Origin: Anisakis pegreffii
Taxonomy: Eukaryota; Nematoda; Chromadorea; Rhabditida; Anisakidae
Length of the DNA stretch: 64,000 nucleotides
Direction of reading: 5' to 3'
NCBI GenBank assembly: GCA_035041965.1
Contig: JAPYMA010000853.1
Coordinates: forward strand, 1-64,000
Shown: positions 1 to 14,100 of the stretch, piece after piece
Layout of the letters: each line of letters opens with the position of its first letter
Numbering within the stretch: the first letter of the stretch is position 1
Translations under genes and position numbers: made by a program
The notes under the pieces: model-generated
What the model saw: only the letters and a program-made list of their open reading frames with translations
The model's database searches: none
Told to the model about the DNA's origin: nothing

Positions 1-1274
1 TTTCCTAGTTCAAAAGTTATAGGTTAATTTTTACTACTACATCATTTAGATATCGCCAAGCCCTATATCATGTGTACTACATTCGATCTACCTGTGTGCT
101 CAGATTTGAATGAGATACCTCTCAGAAGAACTCGGAACAATACGATTTGACGTTTCTTTTTTCGGATAATGCAATCTCAATACTCATGTGATTCATCCTC
201 TCAAACACAGTTTATTGTTTATTGAGAAAAATTGGTGCATTAGATGAAAAAAAAAACTTCTCTTAAAACAACTGTTCGACGATTTTTTCTATTCCATTCG
301 GTTTTGGATTTCATTTTAAGAATTTCAAGTGTTCAGTCGTAAACAACGCAGTTAGTTAGTAGGCAATCGTAAAAACGAAATTTCGACTCGAAAAAGTAAC
401 AACGTTGATTTTTTTTTCAATTAAATCTGTGAGGAATTTCAATGAGGGAAATTCCAAAAAATTGTTTTCCAGAATAAGAAAAATGTTATGAGATTTTGTA
501 AGTGGGTATTTCGCCGCGATCGAGAGCATGCAATTCCATGACTTCAGGAAACTGGCGAATATCATATGAGTTTGTGCAAACAAACTAGTGATGACGTCCG
601 GCCGACAGTCGGTCAGAAAAATGCGACAATTTCGATCGGAATTCGGTTTCCGATCGAACAATGTGGAAGGTCGATCGGAATTTCGACTGTCGGAGTGTTA
701 AAGTGTGAATTCGGTCGGATCCGACCGATATGAAATTTCGATTGGATGTCATCATTAAAACAAACACATGGAAACAAACGCTATACAATACAGCACAAAG
801 CACATCTGATCATTTCTTATCCTATCTGACGATTAAGATTGCGAGAATGAAGAGTATTTGAGAAAATGGTGCGAAAAATTAAAGCTATTTACAAAACAGG
901 GTTTTAAAATAAAACAAAACCACTAGAAGAAGGAAGTAAGGAAACGCATCTCACACCATTCATATGCTTTCCTTGATTCGTTTTTGCTTACATCGTTCCA
1001 TGAAAGTCCTGAAAGCAGAAAACTTACGAAGACCGTGGAGGGATATTTCACTATCGTAGACTCACAGTCGCGCCGTGACTTCATAAAATTCACTAAAGAG
1101 TTTTTGGTGCGAATTTTCATCTGTTCGGAAGAAATTTCTTAAAGGTTCAGAATATTTCTGAAGTAAACGAAGAGGAATCGATGAAGAATCGATGGAATTT
1201 GTTGAGTGAGAATTCTGCAAATGAATTTCTTGCACGAAAAACACTAATAAGCACTACTGCTGTTCAATAAGATA
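1..1274. other. No gene seen; intergenic, 3' flank of ABHD12
   Basis: I find no supportable coding exon here. Short open frames on the minus strand (356-661, 923-1244) have no family resemblance and no convincing splice sites. The only structured object is the palindrome-rich element at 589-754, listed separately. The interval lies downstream of the minus-strand ABHD12 stop codon at 1275-1277, so its right end presumably contains that gene's 3' UTR. Confidence 0.6.
589..754. mobile_element. Small MITE-like element with short terminal inverted repeats
   Basis: The ends match as inverted copies: TGATGACGTCC at 589-599 and GGATGTCATCA at 744-754 (one mismatch). Inside there is a perfect 11-bp hairpin, TTCGATCGGAA (631-641) against TTCCGATCGAA (648-658), with a 6-nt loop. 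There is also a perfect 18-bp palindrome, TCGGTCGGATCCGACCGA, at 711-728. The CGATCGGA word recurs several times. No coding capacity. I could not identify a clear target-site duplication, so the superfamily is open. It could also be a non-mobile cluster of palindromes. Confidence 0.45.
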
Positions 1275-4200
1275 TTACGTGATAATTGACGGTAATTCTG
1301 GAGCCGCGTAAATGTATTTATGCCTGTACTGACGACTCGCTTCGAATTCCACGTAGGTCACGTCTCGACGTGCCACTACGGCTGCGTCACGTAAACGCCG
1401 ACCAAGTTTCGACGGAATCACGTGATCGTCTTCGGCATGCATTATGAGGATTGGGCATGAGACTCTAAATTATGGACTATAAAAGCGCAACCGATCGACT
1501 GATACATTACCAGTTTTCAAATGTTCACAAAAACTAGGAAAACATCAATCCGGACGATTTTACGCAGTGAGTATTATCACAATCATGAATGCCCTTTTCC
1601 GTAATGATATGAGGAGAGAAAGGACGTAAGCTGTTAAAATCTCCAAGGATCCATACGATCATCACGGCATGTACTCACAAAATGGGTTGGTCATTTTTGA
1701 TAGTAATAATTTAGAGGAATGTTCGGTAGGAGCGATTCAATGTTCATCGCCGACTAACTATTACATAACGATATAAGCAGCAATATTGTTTCATCAGATG
1801 ACAGGAGATGGGCACCTTGTGATACGGAGATCAGAACTCATGTTGAGACCAGAATTTTCGAGAGGGTGTACGACAATATCGTCGAACCATGGCAACCATC
1901 TGAATGGAGCTGCGAACGGATGTGATATGATCACATCGTGCAGATTATTGAATGGCGATTCAAGTATCAGTCCAAATGGTGCACCTCCTGTTTCGCTTAA
2001 CTCCATTACGGCCGCAGATGCTACTCTAAAAGATTGTCAGTGAAATCAACAACTGAATATAAGATTCTGAAATTTACCGAAGAGAATATCAAAGCAAACT
2101 TTTACCCATTACTATGACAGCATATGAAATTTTGCGTTCAGAATCATAATCGGTTAAGTGAATTTTTACGTTTTATGGGATATTGAAACAAAATACTTCT
2201 GAAATATTCATTTATTGATCTCATACGCAATCATTTCTTTTGAGTTGTCCATCTCTACTAGCTCACAGTATTTGGTATTTCAACCACAACATCGCCTCTT
2301 CACCAAATTAAGCTTTTGTGACCATGACATTCAAATGTTTGTGAATAATTGTTAGAAGTGGCTTAATTCCGATTCAAATTCAATAACGAACCCCGTTCCC
2401 ATTGAGTGTCCCCAGATGAGAATTTCATTATCACCCGCCAGTCGTTTCACGTAGCGATAAATTTGTTTCGCATCTTGTACAACACCTATTTCTGTTGGAA
2501 AGCCCGTTGAATCACCATATCCTTAATGTTACAAAGATGAAATTAAAAAATTCTGCAGAAGAATTTACAGAAAGACAATCCACGAATATGATTCTTTCAT
2601 TCAACATTCTCAGCTATCAACGGATGAACCACAAAGGATGAATTATTGCTGTAATGATCACTCTATTCAACCGAACAAATTTCATGAATGCTGATAACTT
2701 TGCTTGAAAGTGAACCAGTGAACTAGCATATTCCAAGTTTATCACTAAATGGAATCGGCAATGGAAGAATTGACAAATCCAATCACTAATCTTCAGATGT
2801 TTTCATCCGCCATCACATTGGTTCAATTAAAAACGAATAGTATGAGGAAATATTTTGACTCTATGACTTCAGCAAAAATTCCCTCTGAGCCTAAAAAATT
2901 TCGGAATATGTAAATCGCTTCATCGACAAAAACGAACAACCTCTATAATCGAGTGCAATCACGTGGAATTCCATCGTCGACAGCACATTGTACAAATCAA
3001 TGCGATGTCCAGCCGTGCTGAACAAACATTATTACTCTTTTTCAAACAACACTTCACTCGTTCGTTATTCATGCAGACATTTCTCATTTTCATGATGCAC
3101 ATTACTTGCATGATGTGCTGCTGCTGCTGCCGCATGATCGAACGTAAGTAAATGAAAGATTTTCAATTTTACTGACAAATGCTACTCTCATTTATGCGCA
3201 AACATTTCATGGGAACTTTCAACGAGCCAACATTAGTTTTCTTTTTCTCGCCCGCATGCCTTAAAAAATTTCATGTTGTCCTCGTACCCCTCAAAATATC
3301 CGTTCCATATCTCTCATCCACTACAGACAGCGATTGTCTGCACTGCAGATAAGTGTCTACCATTAGAGTATGTTCTAGTTTTTTTTTTTCAATTACACAC
3401 GTTAAAGTGCGTCCACTCTCGCCTTCTTTATACACATGTATGTGTCAAAATCTGCCCTCGCCTATTTTTTTAATGTGTAAAAAATGAAATGTTGTCTCGC
3501 ACCCCCAAATGGGTGCGAATACACCCGGTTGAGAAACCCTGATCTAATGACTCTCTCAGGATTCCAACGAAAGAATGCACGCGGAAATCTTATTTCAATG
3601 CTCGAAAGCTATGCACTGATTGGATAACCGGAAAGAGAAGGGAATATGAAGTAAGTTTGGAGGATATCTGATAATAAGGGATATCCGCATTACCGATCGA
3701 ATGAATTCCCGTGCAAATAGATCATAACTGGGTAGGTATGCGCCGATAGTGTTTGCTCGAATTGCTCGGCAGATAACGGCTGCTTATGGTCTGATAATTT
3801 CTCCGATAGCGATGCAGGTAGAATGTGCCTAAAATTAATACGCACAACTGGAGCTTTGCTATGCGATATGCTCAACCATGAGAATCACCTTTTCAGCATG
3901 AAACAATAGGTTGAACAAGCGATTTTCATTGACAATTCATCAGAATCAAGAATAAAAATCGCTCTTACGCACCAATACGCACCAGTCAAAACCGACTTTA
4001 ATCATAAGTTTTTCTGAAGTCACATAAAACTTCGTGTTTCATTTCATGATGACTTAGCAGCGATTTAATACATTTAATGTGCTCAGTCTGGACTATGATC
4101 ATTCGTTGAAATGTCAACGTGCAACGAACGTACCAGCATCCCAAATGAATACCATCTCGACTCTCCACATAGAAATTACGACCTAATGAATGAACACCAA

Positions 4201-4849
4201 ATGAATTTGGGTTATTGTAGTCTCGAAACGGTACCTTCACTGAAATCAACCAGAATTGGACGGATTTCTCAAAAAAGCCGGTATTTCGCACAAAAATGAT
4301 TGGACAAGTGAAATATGAGTTTTGCAGAACTGAACGTAATATTCTGCTATCACAAATGAACAAGCAACTGTTCGAACTCTGATGTAATGAACCTGACGAG
4401 AGAATACATGCAGAAATGCTATTTTTTAAATGTTCAACAGCAACTGAAAGAAACCAAAAGTGCACTTCATTTGAGGTCGGTCGGTCGTTCATTCGATACG
4501 AACGGAACAACTACTATCACTGTTACAAAGTCTACCGAACCGAACAATTTCATCAAACCAACAAATTCATTGAGCGTCAATCAAACCATCAATTATGACA
4601 TCTTGTTGTTGTTAGCTAGTTAAACTGAGATGAAAGTTTTTAAAGTTGTATGAAGTGGAGAGGTAAAAAACCAAACGAACCAAAATTAAGGAAGAAGATA
4701 TGCTGCATAAATGCCGGAAAGCAAAAAAGCAGACACGGTAAGAGCGCATAAAATAGCAGCAATGGTACCACCGCAACAACGAACCATTTGCAGACGCAAC
4801 TGCAAATTTAATTTTATTTCGTTCACATTTCTTTCTTCGGCTTGTCCAT
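1275..4849 (-). CDS. ABHD12: ABHD12-like lysophospholipase / monoacylglycerol lipase
   Basis: Single-pass membrane serine hydrolase of the alpha/beta-hydrolase fold; the family hydrolyses lysophosphatidylserine and monoacylglycerol, with the active site on the lumenal/extracellular side. Exons on the minus strand: 4799-4681, 4239-4134, 3828-3694, 3017-2941, 2521-2392, 2025-1816, 1464-1275; every junction keeps frame. In order: an N-terminal hydrophobic segment running into FMQHIFFLNFVKVPF, the segment LGCWHILPASL, the oxyanion region MIYLHGN, DYRGYGDSTGFPTE, the nucleophile elbow GHSMGTG (Ser about 193), LILESPFNNL, the acid in HAEDDHVIP, and the catalytic His in YRHKYIY near the C terminus. 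About 322 aa are covered, slightly shorter than human ABHD12. The start is uncertain: an ATG at 4849-4847 would join the first sure exon in phase, but only across a 27-nt intron. The true first exon may instead lie further right. CAND1 lies upstream on the same strand, about 6.3 kb away. Confidence 0.93.
3247..3541. mobile_element. hAT-like transposon end with a degenerate second copy, in an ABHD12 intron
   Basis: On the minus strand the segment ending at 3541 starts CAGGGTTTCTCAACC, the typical start of hAT-superfamily terminal inverted repeats. It is followed by a perfect 8-bp hairpin (TCGCACCC 3497-3504, loop CCAAAT, GGGTGCGA 3511-3518). A diverged copy of the adjacent sequence (roughly 3457-3506) appears in the same orientation at about 3247-3294, both with an ATGTTGTC word followed by a CTCG-ACCCC stretch. 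No transposase frame is visible, so this is a non-autonomous or truncated remnant. It sits in the intron 3018-3693. Confidence 0.5.
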
Positions 4850-7800
4850 CGGGCAAAAATATGAATGATTGAAATGAATGAGTAGATGAATCCACTCCAA
4901 TTGTGAACTCTTATCGTTAGCGAGTAGTAGTCTGTCTCTGCGGTGCAATTTATTTGTTAGTTAGCCATTCACTGTTCCCTTGCCCTTATTCCCAGACACA
5001 CACATACACACATATCTGACATAATCTATCTTGACATATCTATCTCTCCGTATGTGCACATGAATGTGCACTCCATCCGTATCACCTCTGACTGCTGTAA
5101 TCCATCATATTCAGCCGATTACTTCATTAAAATCCATCAACAAATCCAGTAGAATCTCACCGAGCTCTAATCCACTTAAAGATGTGTTTTTCCACATGTT
5201 TACAACGAATTCACATTACGTGTTAGCATTCATGATTATCGCCAAAAACATTCGATTTTACGGGACCTGCTCAATGAATTGAATAAAAAGTGCTATTCTA
5301 AGCCAGCCAACGAAAACTGCTATTCCATTCTACAACCGCAAAAGATGCTGGCTGGAACTGCCGCAGAATTCGAGTGAAACGTGACGAATGCAATGAAATG
5401 ATCAAAAAGCAAAAAACAAATCTTTAAGCATAAACAAATGAGTGTGCTTTAATTACCACATTCGCGTTTGAGTAACTGCCATTTCGTTCGATACGCTCAA
5501 CAACAACAGACTAAATGCAAAATCGCTTTGAATGAGGCAGATAAACGACTGGATCTGATCGACTGTTGTTGTGTCAATTATCACAAGCTTTCGTCGAGGT
5601 TATTCAGTGATAAATGGCACATCTAAAAATTTTTGTCTGATTCAATTGGATACATTAACAGAACGTACGACTGAACGGAGCACATAAAATGAATTTCGTA
5701 TGAATGTAATGCCACATAAAATGAATCATTCAAGTGAGAGGTTGTTTACGAAATATCTTTATGTAAAATTGTTTTTCTTCTTATCATTTATGTAACTGCT
5801 TCCGTATCATTTGAAACCTCCCAATCAAAACGTTTCCTTATCATTGACACAAAATTGAGACAGATTGAGATTTGCAAACAGCAGCAAATAAGAATATGGA
5901 ATAGATTAGAGAACGAATGCAACTCATAAATGAAGGAAATAATGTAAATTTGGAGTTTAGACCTTGGACCGTCTCATCATTCAGCAACAATAACCATACT
6001 TATGGCCTACTATCACAAAATTACCAAAGGTTTTTCCATAAAATAGCACAATGCTGACAAATTGCTGAAAGCGATTAAATTGTTGACAAATTCCTATATT
6101 TGCGCCAGGACGATATTTTTTCTCATGTCAGCGCGAGGACATTCAGGATTTTTTTGCGAATGGAAATTTCAACAGCTCAAATATTCAAAGAAAAAAACGT
6201 CATATGTGAACATTTCACAGCCATTAATAACTAATAATAATTTTATGAAACAATTCAATGTCTTGCAGTTGATGGTTTCTTATTCATTCTTAATGTACAC
6301 TCTTCAAACTTTTCGCTTTTTTTTTCTTTGATGATTCTGAAGTGCATTCAGAACGATAAAGTGATTATCCACACAGCTACAATACATCGAAATAATGCGA
6401 ACGATAAAAAGGAATTCGCAAGATGTGAACATTTGATTGCTCTAACATGGGATTTAGTTTATCCATTGCACATCATACATTATGAATACATGGATGGATT
6501 TAGGCGCAATAATGAGGTGCATAATGCATAAAATTATGAGCTGATCACAAAAAATGAACGCACTCAGCGAACAATTATTACTTTGAATATTGAATTCGGG
6601 ATGAGATACGACGATAGAACATCAGACAATGCGAAAGGCGAAACTGACTAACAATAAGTGACTGACTGCATGAAGTGATAACTTATAAAGCCTATAAACA
6701 CAGTCGAATCGCATGGTGATGATCTGAGACCAGAAATATTCATTCGGCATTACAATGCATTTACAAGAGCGAAATCAACAAAGCACTATGAGAAAGAATT
6801 ACAAAAATCTCAAAAAAAAAAAACAAATAGTTTGTTGATTGGAATCCGTTGAGAAACGTTATAGTTTGCGTACTGAACGGTACTGTGGAAAGAGAGCAAG
6901 ATAGGAATAGCTTCTCCCATGAGAGATGTTTGCAAAATGCTTCATTAATGCATCATCGGAAAAATTCATTCTGAAGGGCAATTTTTGCCGAGGTAATTTT
7001 TTTCATTTCGCATATCATTGACATTTATTTTTCGTTTGTCATTTCTTCATTATATTCACCTATTAATATTTATTATGATCAGAAGCCGTGCCATTGCCGT
7101 CATGTTGTATGCAATCGAAATGTGGCCAAATTAAGAATTTATGAACTACGAATGTAGAACAAAAATTCAAAAATTCGGTGATGAATGGTGACCATAAAGT
7201 GTCGCTGATAAGAGTAAATTGAAGTGATTACAATCGCAACTGATCAGCTCGAAATGCGAGTTGTAAATTGACGCGAAATCGCTCGACTGGAACAAACAAA
7301 CAACTCAATGAAATGGCATGACACTATCAATTGTACAGTGATGATTACACTCAATTTTTGCTGATCTCATTCTAGGAGTGTAATGGGCAGACACATAATT
7401 ATTCGTTGTGAATTTGAAGATATTCATTCGATTTGATGAATAAACACTTCGTTTGAATTTGAATCACACTAAGCATAGAGTGAAACTTTGAATGAACATC
7501 ACTTCATTCGTTTACTATAATTTCAAGTGGAACACTTCACTTAACGAAGGAAATTTTTGAGTTTACAATAAAATGAGACGGGTGGAAATGGAATCAATCA
7601 ATCGACTGATTGCATCGGAACGCTTGATCAGAAATGTCAACAGAATTGACTACGCAATGATAGATTAAATGAGAGGAACACTCACGGAGATAATATTCGC
7701 TCTAAAACAAACATCGCCAACAAATGAATGTGAAAGAAAAGCGATTCAAAAGAACCGGCTGCCGATATTACATGCGGATCGGATCTGATCATTATCATCA

Positions 7801-10800
7801 CCATTTCATGATAGTAATCAATTGATCAATCAAAACAAACTGAAATCAAAACCGGAAAACGCAAATTTATTAATTCATTATTGAACTCAATTGATTCATT
7901 CAAGCGGCCATTCAACAAAACTCGTCAATCGCATAAACAACCACAATATTGAGCTCAACGAAGATCACATAACAAGCAACACATTAATTTCGCATTTCCA
8001 ATTAATTTCTTTGCATTTTTTCCATTTTCCTTCAAGTCGCAACAATACAACTTTTCATAGCGGCGGAAACAAAACAAATGAAGAACGAAAAATATTCAGA
8101 AAATGTGATAAGCAAACAATAGCGAATAAAACAATTTTCCATGCAATTAATGAAAAACGCGACTCTTAAATTAACAAAACAAATAAAAACATTCGTGAAA
8201 TAATGATGTCCATATCATTAAGTTCAACTGTAACAACAGTCCACATAAAGTGCCCAATTGAACTTCGCGTTGATCCCGTGCCTAATCGAGAAAATAACAG
8301 ATAAAACGATTCAAAAGCGAAACTCGCTCAAGTTTCCAAACAAATATAATGACTGGAACGATTTCGAAGAAATAACTCTCCAGATCAACAGAATCACACA
8401 GTGCTCTGGCGGTCTGCAGAGTAAGCAAACGAGCGATTCAATAGACCGATTCCACAAATCTCAACTCTCAATTACCATTAATGATACTTATACGATACCC
8501 GACACTTATGCGAATTTGATACACCCCAGCTAAACATGACTACCGAATTATCTTTCTGCATACTCATTTAAATAACCGATCAATTTCACACAATTGCGTT
8601 GAACACAACTTTTTGTCATGAGCAGTCACTCAAACAAACAACTAAAGAAACGACTACGAAATTTGAGCAATGTTGTTTCTTCTTCTTCTTCGAAATGACC
8701 CAATGTTTCTGAACATGCGAAATTCGTAATTATAAGAGAGAAACACAGGCACTTTCTCAGAGAGAAATGTCAATAATTCAGGTCAAAACAAGGACATCTG
8801 GCAGATGACATCGATTGATGCAAATTTCCTCGAAATACTGAGCGTCTGGATTAAGGAAGGGTTCATTCTCTTGTAGTAAGATCAAATTTTGCTCTCATCT
8901 TATCCGAATGAATTTGAAACCAAATCACAGAATGATTGATTATAAAAAACCGTTGTTGTTTCCAATACAACTGTAACATACCCAATAGCAACGAACGATC
9001 AATCATCAATAAGCACTAACCACAAAAAATGACGAGAACAAATAATGCTCACCACTAATAAAAACCTATCGGAGAGAAAACTTTTCGATTTTCCAGAAAA
9101 TTATTGTTGACTAACAAAAAACAAGAAACGATGACATTTTGCGATGGCATCAACGATGAAGTCAATTAACGAGCGCATATTAATAGGATATACAGATGAA
9201 GGATATGTTTTCTATGTTGTGTGCATTGGAAAACGTTCACTACACAAATACAAACAGATGGATCCAATGTTCGTTTGACGTTATTATTATGAATATTATA
9301 TCGCTAAAAATATATTTTCAACATCATTAATAATAATGTGACAGAACAAGCATTTTACAGCGATGCGGCGAAAGTTCCATTAGAAAAATGAATCAACACA
9401 TTCATCCAAAACGCACACGAAATGGCAATCGAAGGAATATGAATATGTTCGTATTTATATGCATTACAACTGAAAAAAATAAACGAGACGAAACGGATTA
9501 CAGTGCAGCGGAGGCGTTTTTTGGATAGAAGCTTTTTTTGCGTTCAGTTGCATAATAATCACAACCAATCTCCCACGTAACACCCATAAATCACTCCACA
9601 TATGATAAATCACTATTCTAATCACTATTTCAGTTGACAAATTCCATTATCAATTCATCACACGCTCATAATACTCAATCGAAAACAAGAAATCCAATTA
9701 GCGGAAACAACTGAAAGGTTGTAAGATTGAAACTATGCGTATTTGTTTCAAAATATTATGGATAATTTGATAGATCAGATCTATTCATCAATGACCTTCA
9801 ACATTATTCTTACAGATCGTAAGCCAGTAAATGAAAAATATTACTTCCTTCCCCTAATGCGGAGGGAAACGAAATGAACACGATGAACCAGAAACCCTGT
9901 GAAATCGCTCACGAATACAATTTTCTTCGTATTCAATTCAGCTTCATGCTAATGCTTAATGCTAGCTTTCAACAAACCGTATTCATCGATTATCAACAAC
10001 AATACGAAAATTATGAGTGAACATTCAGTTTTTCAAGCAGTGAAACAATCAATATATTCACCTTATACTATGTTTTCGCACACAGCAACACTCATTAAAA
10101 CTGCTATCCGAAACTACTAAACGGGCAAAATAAATATCTGTGATAACAAATGATATCTTCACAAACCAGTAATGTAACAAGAAAACCGTTTGATACCAAC
10201 CGAAAACGCAGCAATAAAAAGACAATATTTTTTAAAATCAATTACAAAACAAATCATTAAAAAACAATCAAACAAACACATTTCTCTAAGAAAACACTAA
10301 ACAATGTTCGTTTAGCCTTACACCATTACCCATCATCAAATCATTCAAAAACACCTGAACACACCTTCTACTTAACAAAATTCAAGTAATACGCCCGATA
10401 TCATAAAATCAGCATTTCTCTGAATAGAATTTCGTTTGAACGTACTATATGAATGAAAGCCTCGAAAATTCTTATATCATATTAATAAATTAATAATACA
10501 CATATTCGTAGAAATCCACCCAACCATCCTTGTTTGATAAAAAATTCAACAACAACAACAACAACAACCAACAATAACTTCAAAACAATAATATCGCTCG
10601 TTTGACTAACCAACAGCCGTTTTTCCAACATTCTATGAGAGCATAATGTAAACTTAATACATTAATAAAATGAACTGCGAATGAAGTCATTATGCAGCAC
10701 TTCATCGCGTTATACGAAACCGTTCCATCTCGTTCTCATCTTTCAATCAGTTTCCATGGATTCAGATGCAAACGAACGATGTGATGCATCGCGTTCAACA

Positions 10801-11175
10801 CTCTGCAATGTAAATTCATTCGAGTCAGTCAACATTTCAATTGTCAAACAAAAATACTATCTCAGTCAAAATCAAGCAAGAACATTAAACCATTTGTCAA
10901 ACAAAAACATTAGATTATTTCAAAATCAAACAATGAAACATTCAAATCATCCAAGCATTTCAATCAAATTCACATATCAATCAAAACTAAGAGATTCTCT
11001 GAAAGCTAAAAAATATCCGTTTAAAAATGCAGGAAGAAAAATCCACGAAAAACAGTCATCAATTGTAACATCAACCGAAACATAATGCCTGCTCAGTGAA
11101 ACACTTTAACAGTTCTTAAAGTCTGATGCTTTTACTTCCAACAAACAATCACGAGTGAAATAAGTCATCGTTGTG
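4850..11175. other. Gene-poor 6.3 kb between ABHD12 and CAND1
   Basis: No exon with family similarity was found on either strand. The + strand is visibly rich in A and C, i.e. T+G-rich on the minus strand, like the introns of the two flanking minus-strand genes. That would fit a long first intron or 5' region of ABHD12 or the 3' UTR of CAND1. Open frames at 7891-8169, 8258-8533 and 10681-11085 (+) are low-complexity Asn/Ser/Lys-rich and I do not accept them as genes. A CAA microsatellite lies at 10547-10568. Confidence 0.6.
10547..10568. repeat. (CAA)n microsatellite
   Basis: Seven perfect CAA units plus one base, in the non-coding stretch between CAND1 and ABHD12. Short GTT/TGT runs of the same class occur at about 30579-30593 and 38529-38551. 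Confidence 0.9.
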
Positions 11176-14100
11176 TTAACTCAAATGACGGCTGCAACAA
11201 CAAGACAAACTCACGTGATAGAGAGCGTTGAGTTCAGGTGTTGAACGGATCAAAGACAACATCTCAGCGAACTGCTGCTGTCGATCTGCGTCCGGAATGC
11301 GCTGAAACACTCATCAGCATTATTATTATCATCACCATCATTATTATCCTTATTACCAGTAACACTGTGATCATTACTGAACATAGATAATCACTGTTAG
11401 TAGGTTCTATGTTTACCTATGCTTCAATATCAAGTAATCTTCAAATGACATTTTCAACTCCAAACGACCGAACTTTCACAAAACACGATCATACTTGAAT
11501 CAATAATTTTTAGATATTAAAACAACTCAGCAAGATCAAATACAATTCAAACTCAAACTGAAAAAATCAAACCTGTAGGGCAAGTATGGCGCGTAGAGCG
11601 GCCCTCCTCAACTCTTCCTGTTTGTCACTTTCTTGTTTCACTGCATTTACTTTGGCTTTCGATTGTAATTGGGCCTAAAAATGGAACAGAATTATCACCG
11701 TCACTCCACAGTTCTCTGAGTCTCTCACTAGAAACCATCGGGCAAACTGGAATCCCTCACATCTCTGCTGTGACCAGCGAATCATTCTCCGAAACTAAAC
11801 TGATGAAACATAATGTGATCAACACTATCTCTGGCTGAATGCAAAGAATGACTCTCGACAGTAATCTATTTTCGAGTGATCTACACCGATATTACTGATA
11901 TAAAACACTGAGGCATAGAAATCGCATCAATGTCAACCGAATAAAAGCTATTCAGCTGCATTCATCCCAGATGAATATTCAAATAACAATCACTGACAAA
12001 AAGAACACCTTAACATCTGAATTATTTATATTCGCTAAAAATTCAAATGAACCCTCTTTTAAAGCTAACCTTCAACGGTTCACAAAGTCTGTCGAGACGT
12101 TGTAGCACTTGTGTGGGGCACAGAGCAGCCAAACGTGCTAACATCAAACAAGTTAACAGCTTGATATCGTGATGATCCTACAAAAAACATACGAATTACT
12201 GGATTTTGATGAGCAACTACAACAATCGAAAAAGAACAAACGGATCAGAAAAAGACAAATTAACGCAAGACCAAGTCAGTTACCTTAAGACCGCTCTCCA
12301 TATGTGTCATAAATTCATTGATTTCCAATCGTTCCAGACATGTTTCCAATAACGTATACATACTGAAAGCATTTAGTGGTATTTTTCAACTACTGTATCT
12401 TATACTGATATTAGGCCTAAACACATCAAATAAATACTCCTCATCCTTTGAATAAATGAACCCTCAATGAACTAAAATGATATCCCGAATTCTTCCTCCA
12501 CAACAATATCAAAATTAATGAACCATTTCCCTTCAACACCACACAGATATCCTTCAGTATCATTGTGAATGAACAAAAGTATCATCTAAAGAAGTATCAC
12601 AGACAAATCATACCATTCAAAAGCAGCTTTACGCAAATCCAAGCCGTCATCGACCGTATGTTTGAATGGACCCATTTCAACCTCTCTAACCAACTCTTTC
12701 TTCACCATTGTTTCAGCGTAAAGCGACGGTAGGAATACATCAAGAATATCACGAATCTAAACAAATACAATGGCCTATAACAAAGTCAAACGAAGCCAAC
12801 AATGATTCAAAGATTTTCTCAACTTGAAACATCACTGAACTCATTTCTGGAGAAGAATCGAAAGAAGAACATCTTAAACGAAGAAACTTTAAGTAAACAA
12901 ATAAATGAAAGGACAGAATAAACAGCAAATATCAGCAACAACTGAATGCCTGAAACAAATGAATCGCAAATAAAATCAACAATAACCAAATGAAAATGCT
13001 CACCAATTTGGGTTTATTATGAGCAGCCGAATTGAACGCAACCAACGCCACACGTCTTACGTTCAGATCGCGATCGTTCACAGTTTGCAGAAAATCTGGC
13101 ATAGCGTCATGCAGCAAATCGTCGGCAGCTGTCCACTGCTCAACTATCAAAAACTTAACTGCCGTTACGGCCGAAGCACGCATCAGAGGATTTTTCGATA
13201 CCGTACAATCCTACAAACACCAATTTTTTGGATTTGTTTCTGAATAATGTCCAATTAGATGCACAAATTGTGTGATGTTGATCAGTGAAATAATTCACAA
13301 TTTCCTGACTCAATCAACCCAATCAATTTTCATCCATATCATACTTTGAAGAATACTTTTTCGGGCAGTAAATAAGCACAATATCTGAATATAAGAAAAC
13401 AGTATGAATATTAGCCATTCTACTGTTCCCTAGATGATAAACAATGCAATTTGCTTCTCTCGAAAACATCTAAAAATGTTCACGTTCAATAACCTAACAA
13501 CACAAATCCAACAATGAGCGATTCATCTGTTAAACGCAAAATATTCAGATTTGCCCTCTTTTCTAATCCCCAACAATGCTGACAGAACAAGATCTCCCAA
13601 TGATATTCGAAAACGAAAAGAAGATAATGAAAACCTTAAGTAATGGCAAAAGAGATTCAGGATGCACTAAACAAAGTTTTCCCAAACACTCCGCAACAAC
13701 GTTACGTGTTCCCTCTTCAGCGCATACGGCATGATCCATTAGTACTGGCCAGATCTGTTCAATACGCGGTCTAAAGAATTCCATTGCTTTCATATCCACA
13801 CTTTCTGATCCAATCACCTGAAGATTGCATCCAATAGTCTTCTTTTTCGCTACAAATCACCTCTCCTAATGATATATTTCTAATTCCCACAGCTGCTTCT
13901 TCAAATTATCAACACGAAAAAGCAATCATATTTCTCAGAACCGCATACTTCCCGAGCTTTCGACCATCACACTTGCACAATAGTATTTAGCAATTAAACA
14001 GAAAAGTTTGCAATCAAAGTATATCTTTTGTCCACAATTTCTTATAAAACAAATTCCATACGATATGCCAGAAATTTACTTACTTACTTATCTAATTTAC

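Noticed and set aside
4111..4623. Overlapping + strand frames across ABHD12
   Set aside because: They are antisense to a sure exon (4239-4134) and introns and have no splice signals or family.
10681..11085. 134-codon ATG frame on the + strand downstream of CAND1
   Set aside because: Low-complexity Ser/Asn/Lys-rich translation of A+C-rich DNA, no family, and antisense to the probable CAND1 3' UTR.
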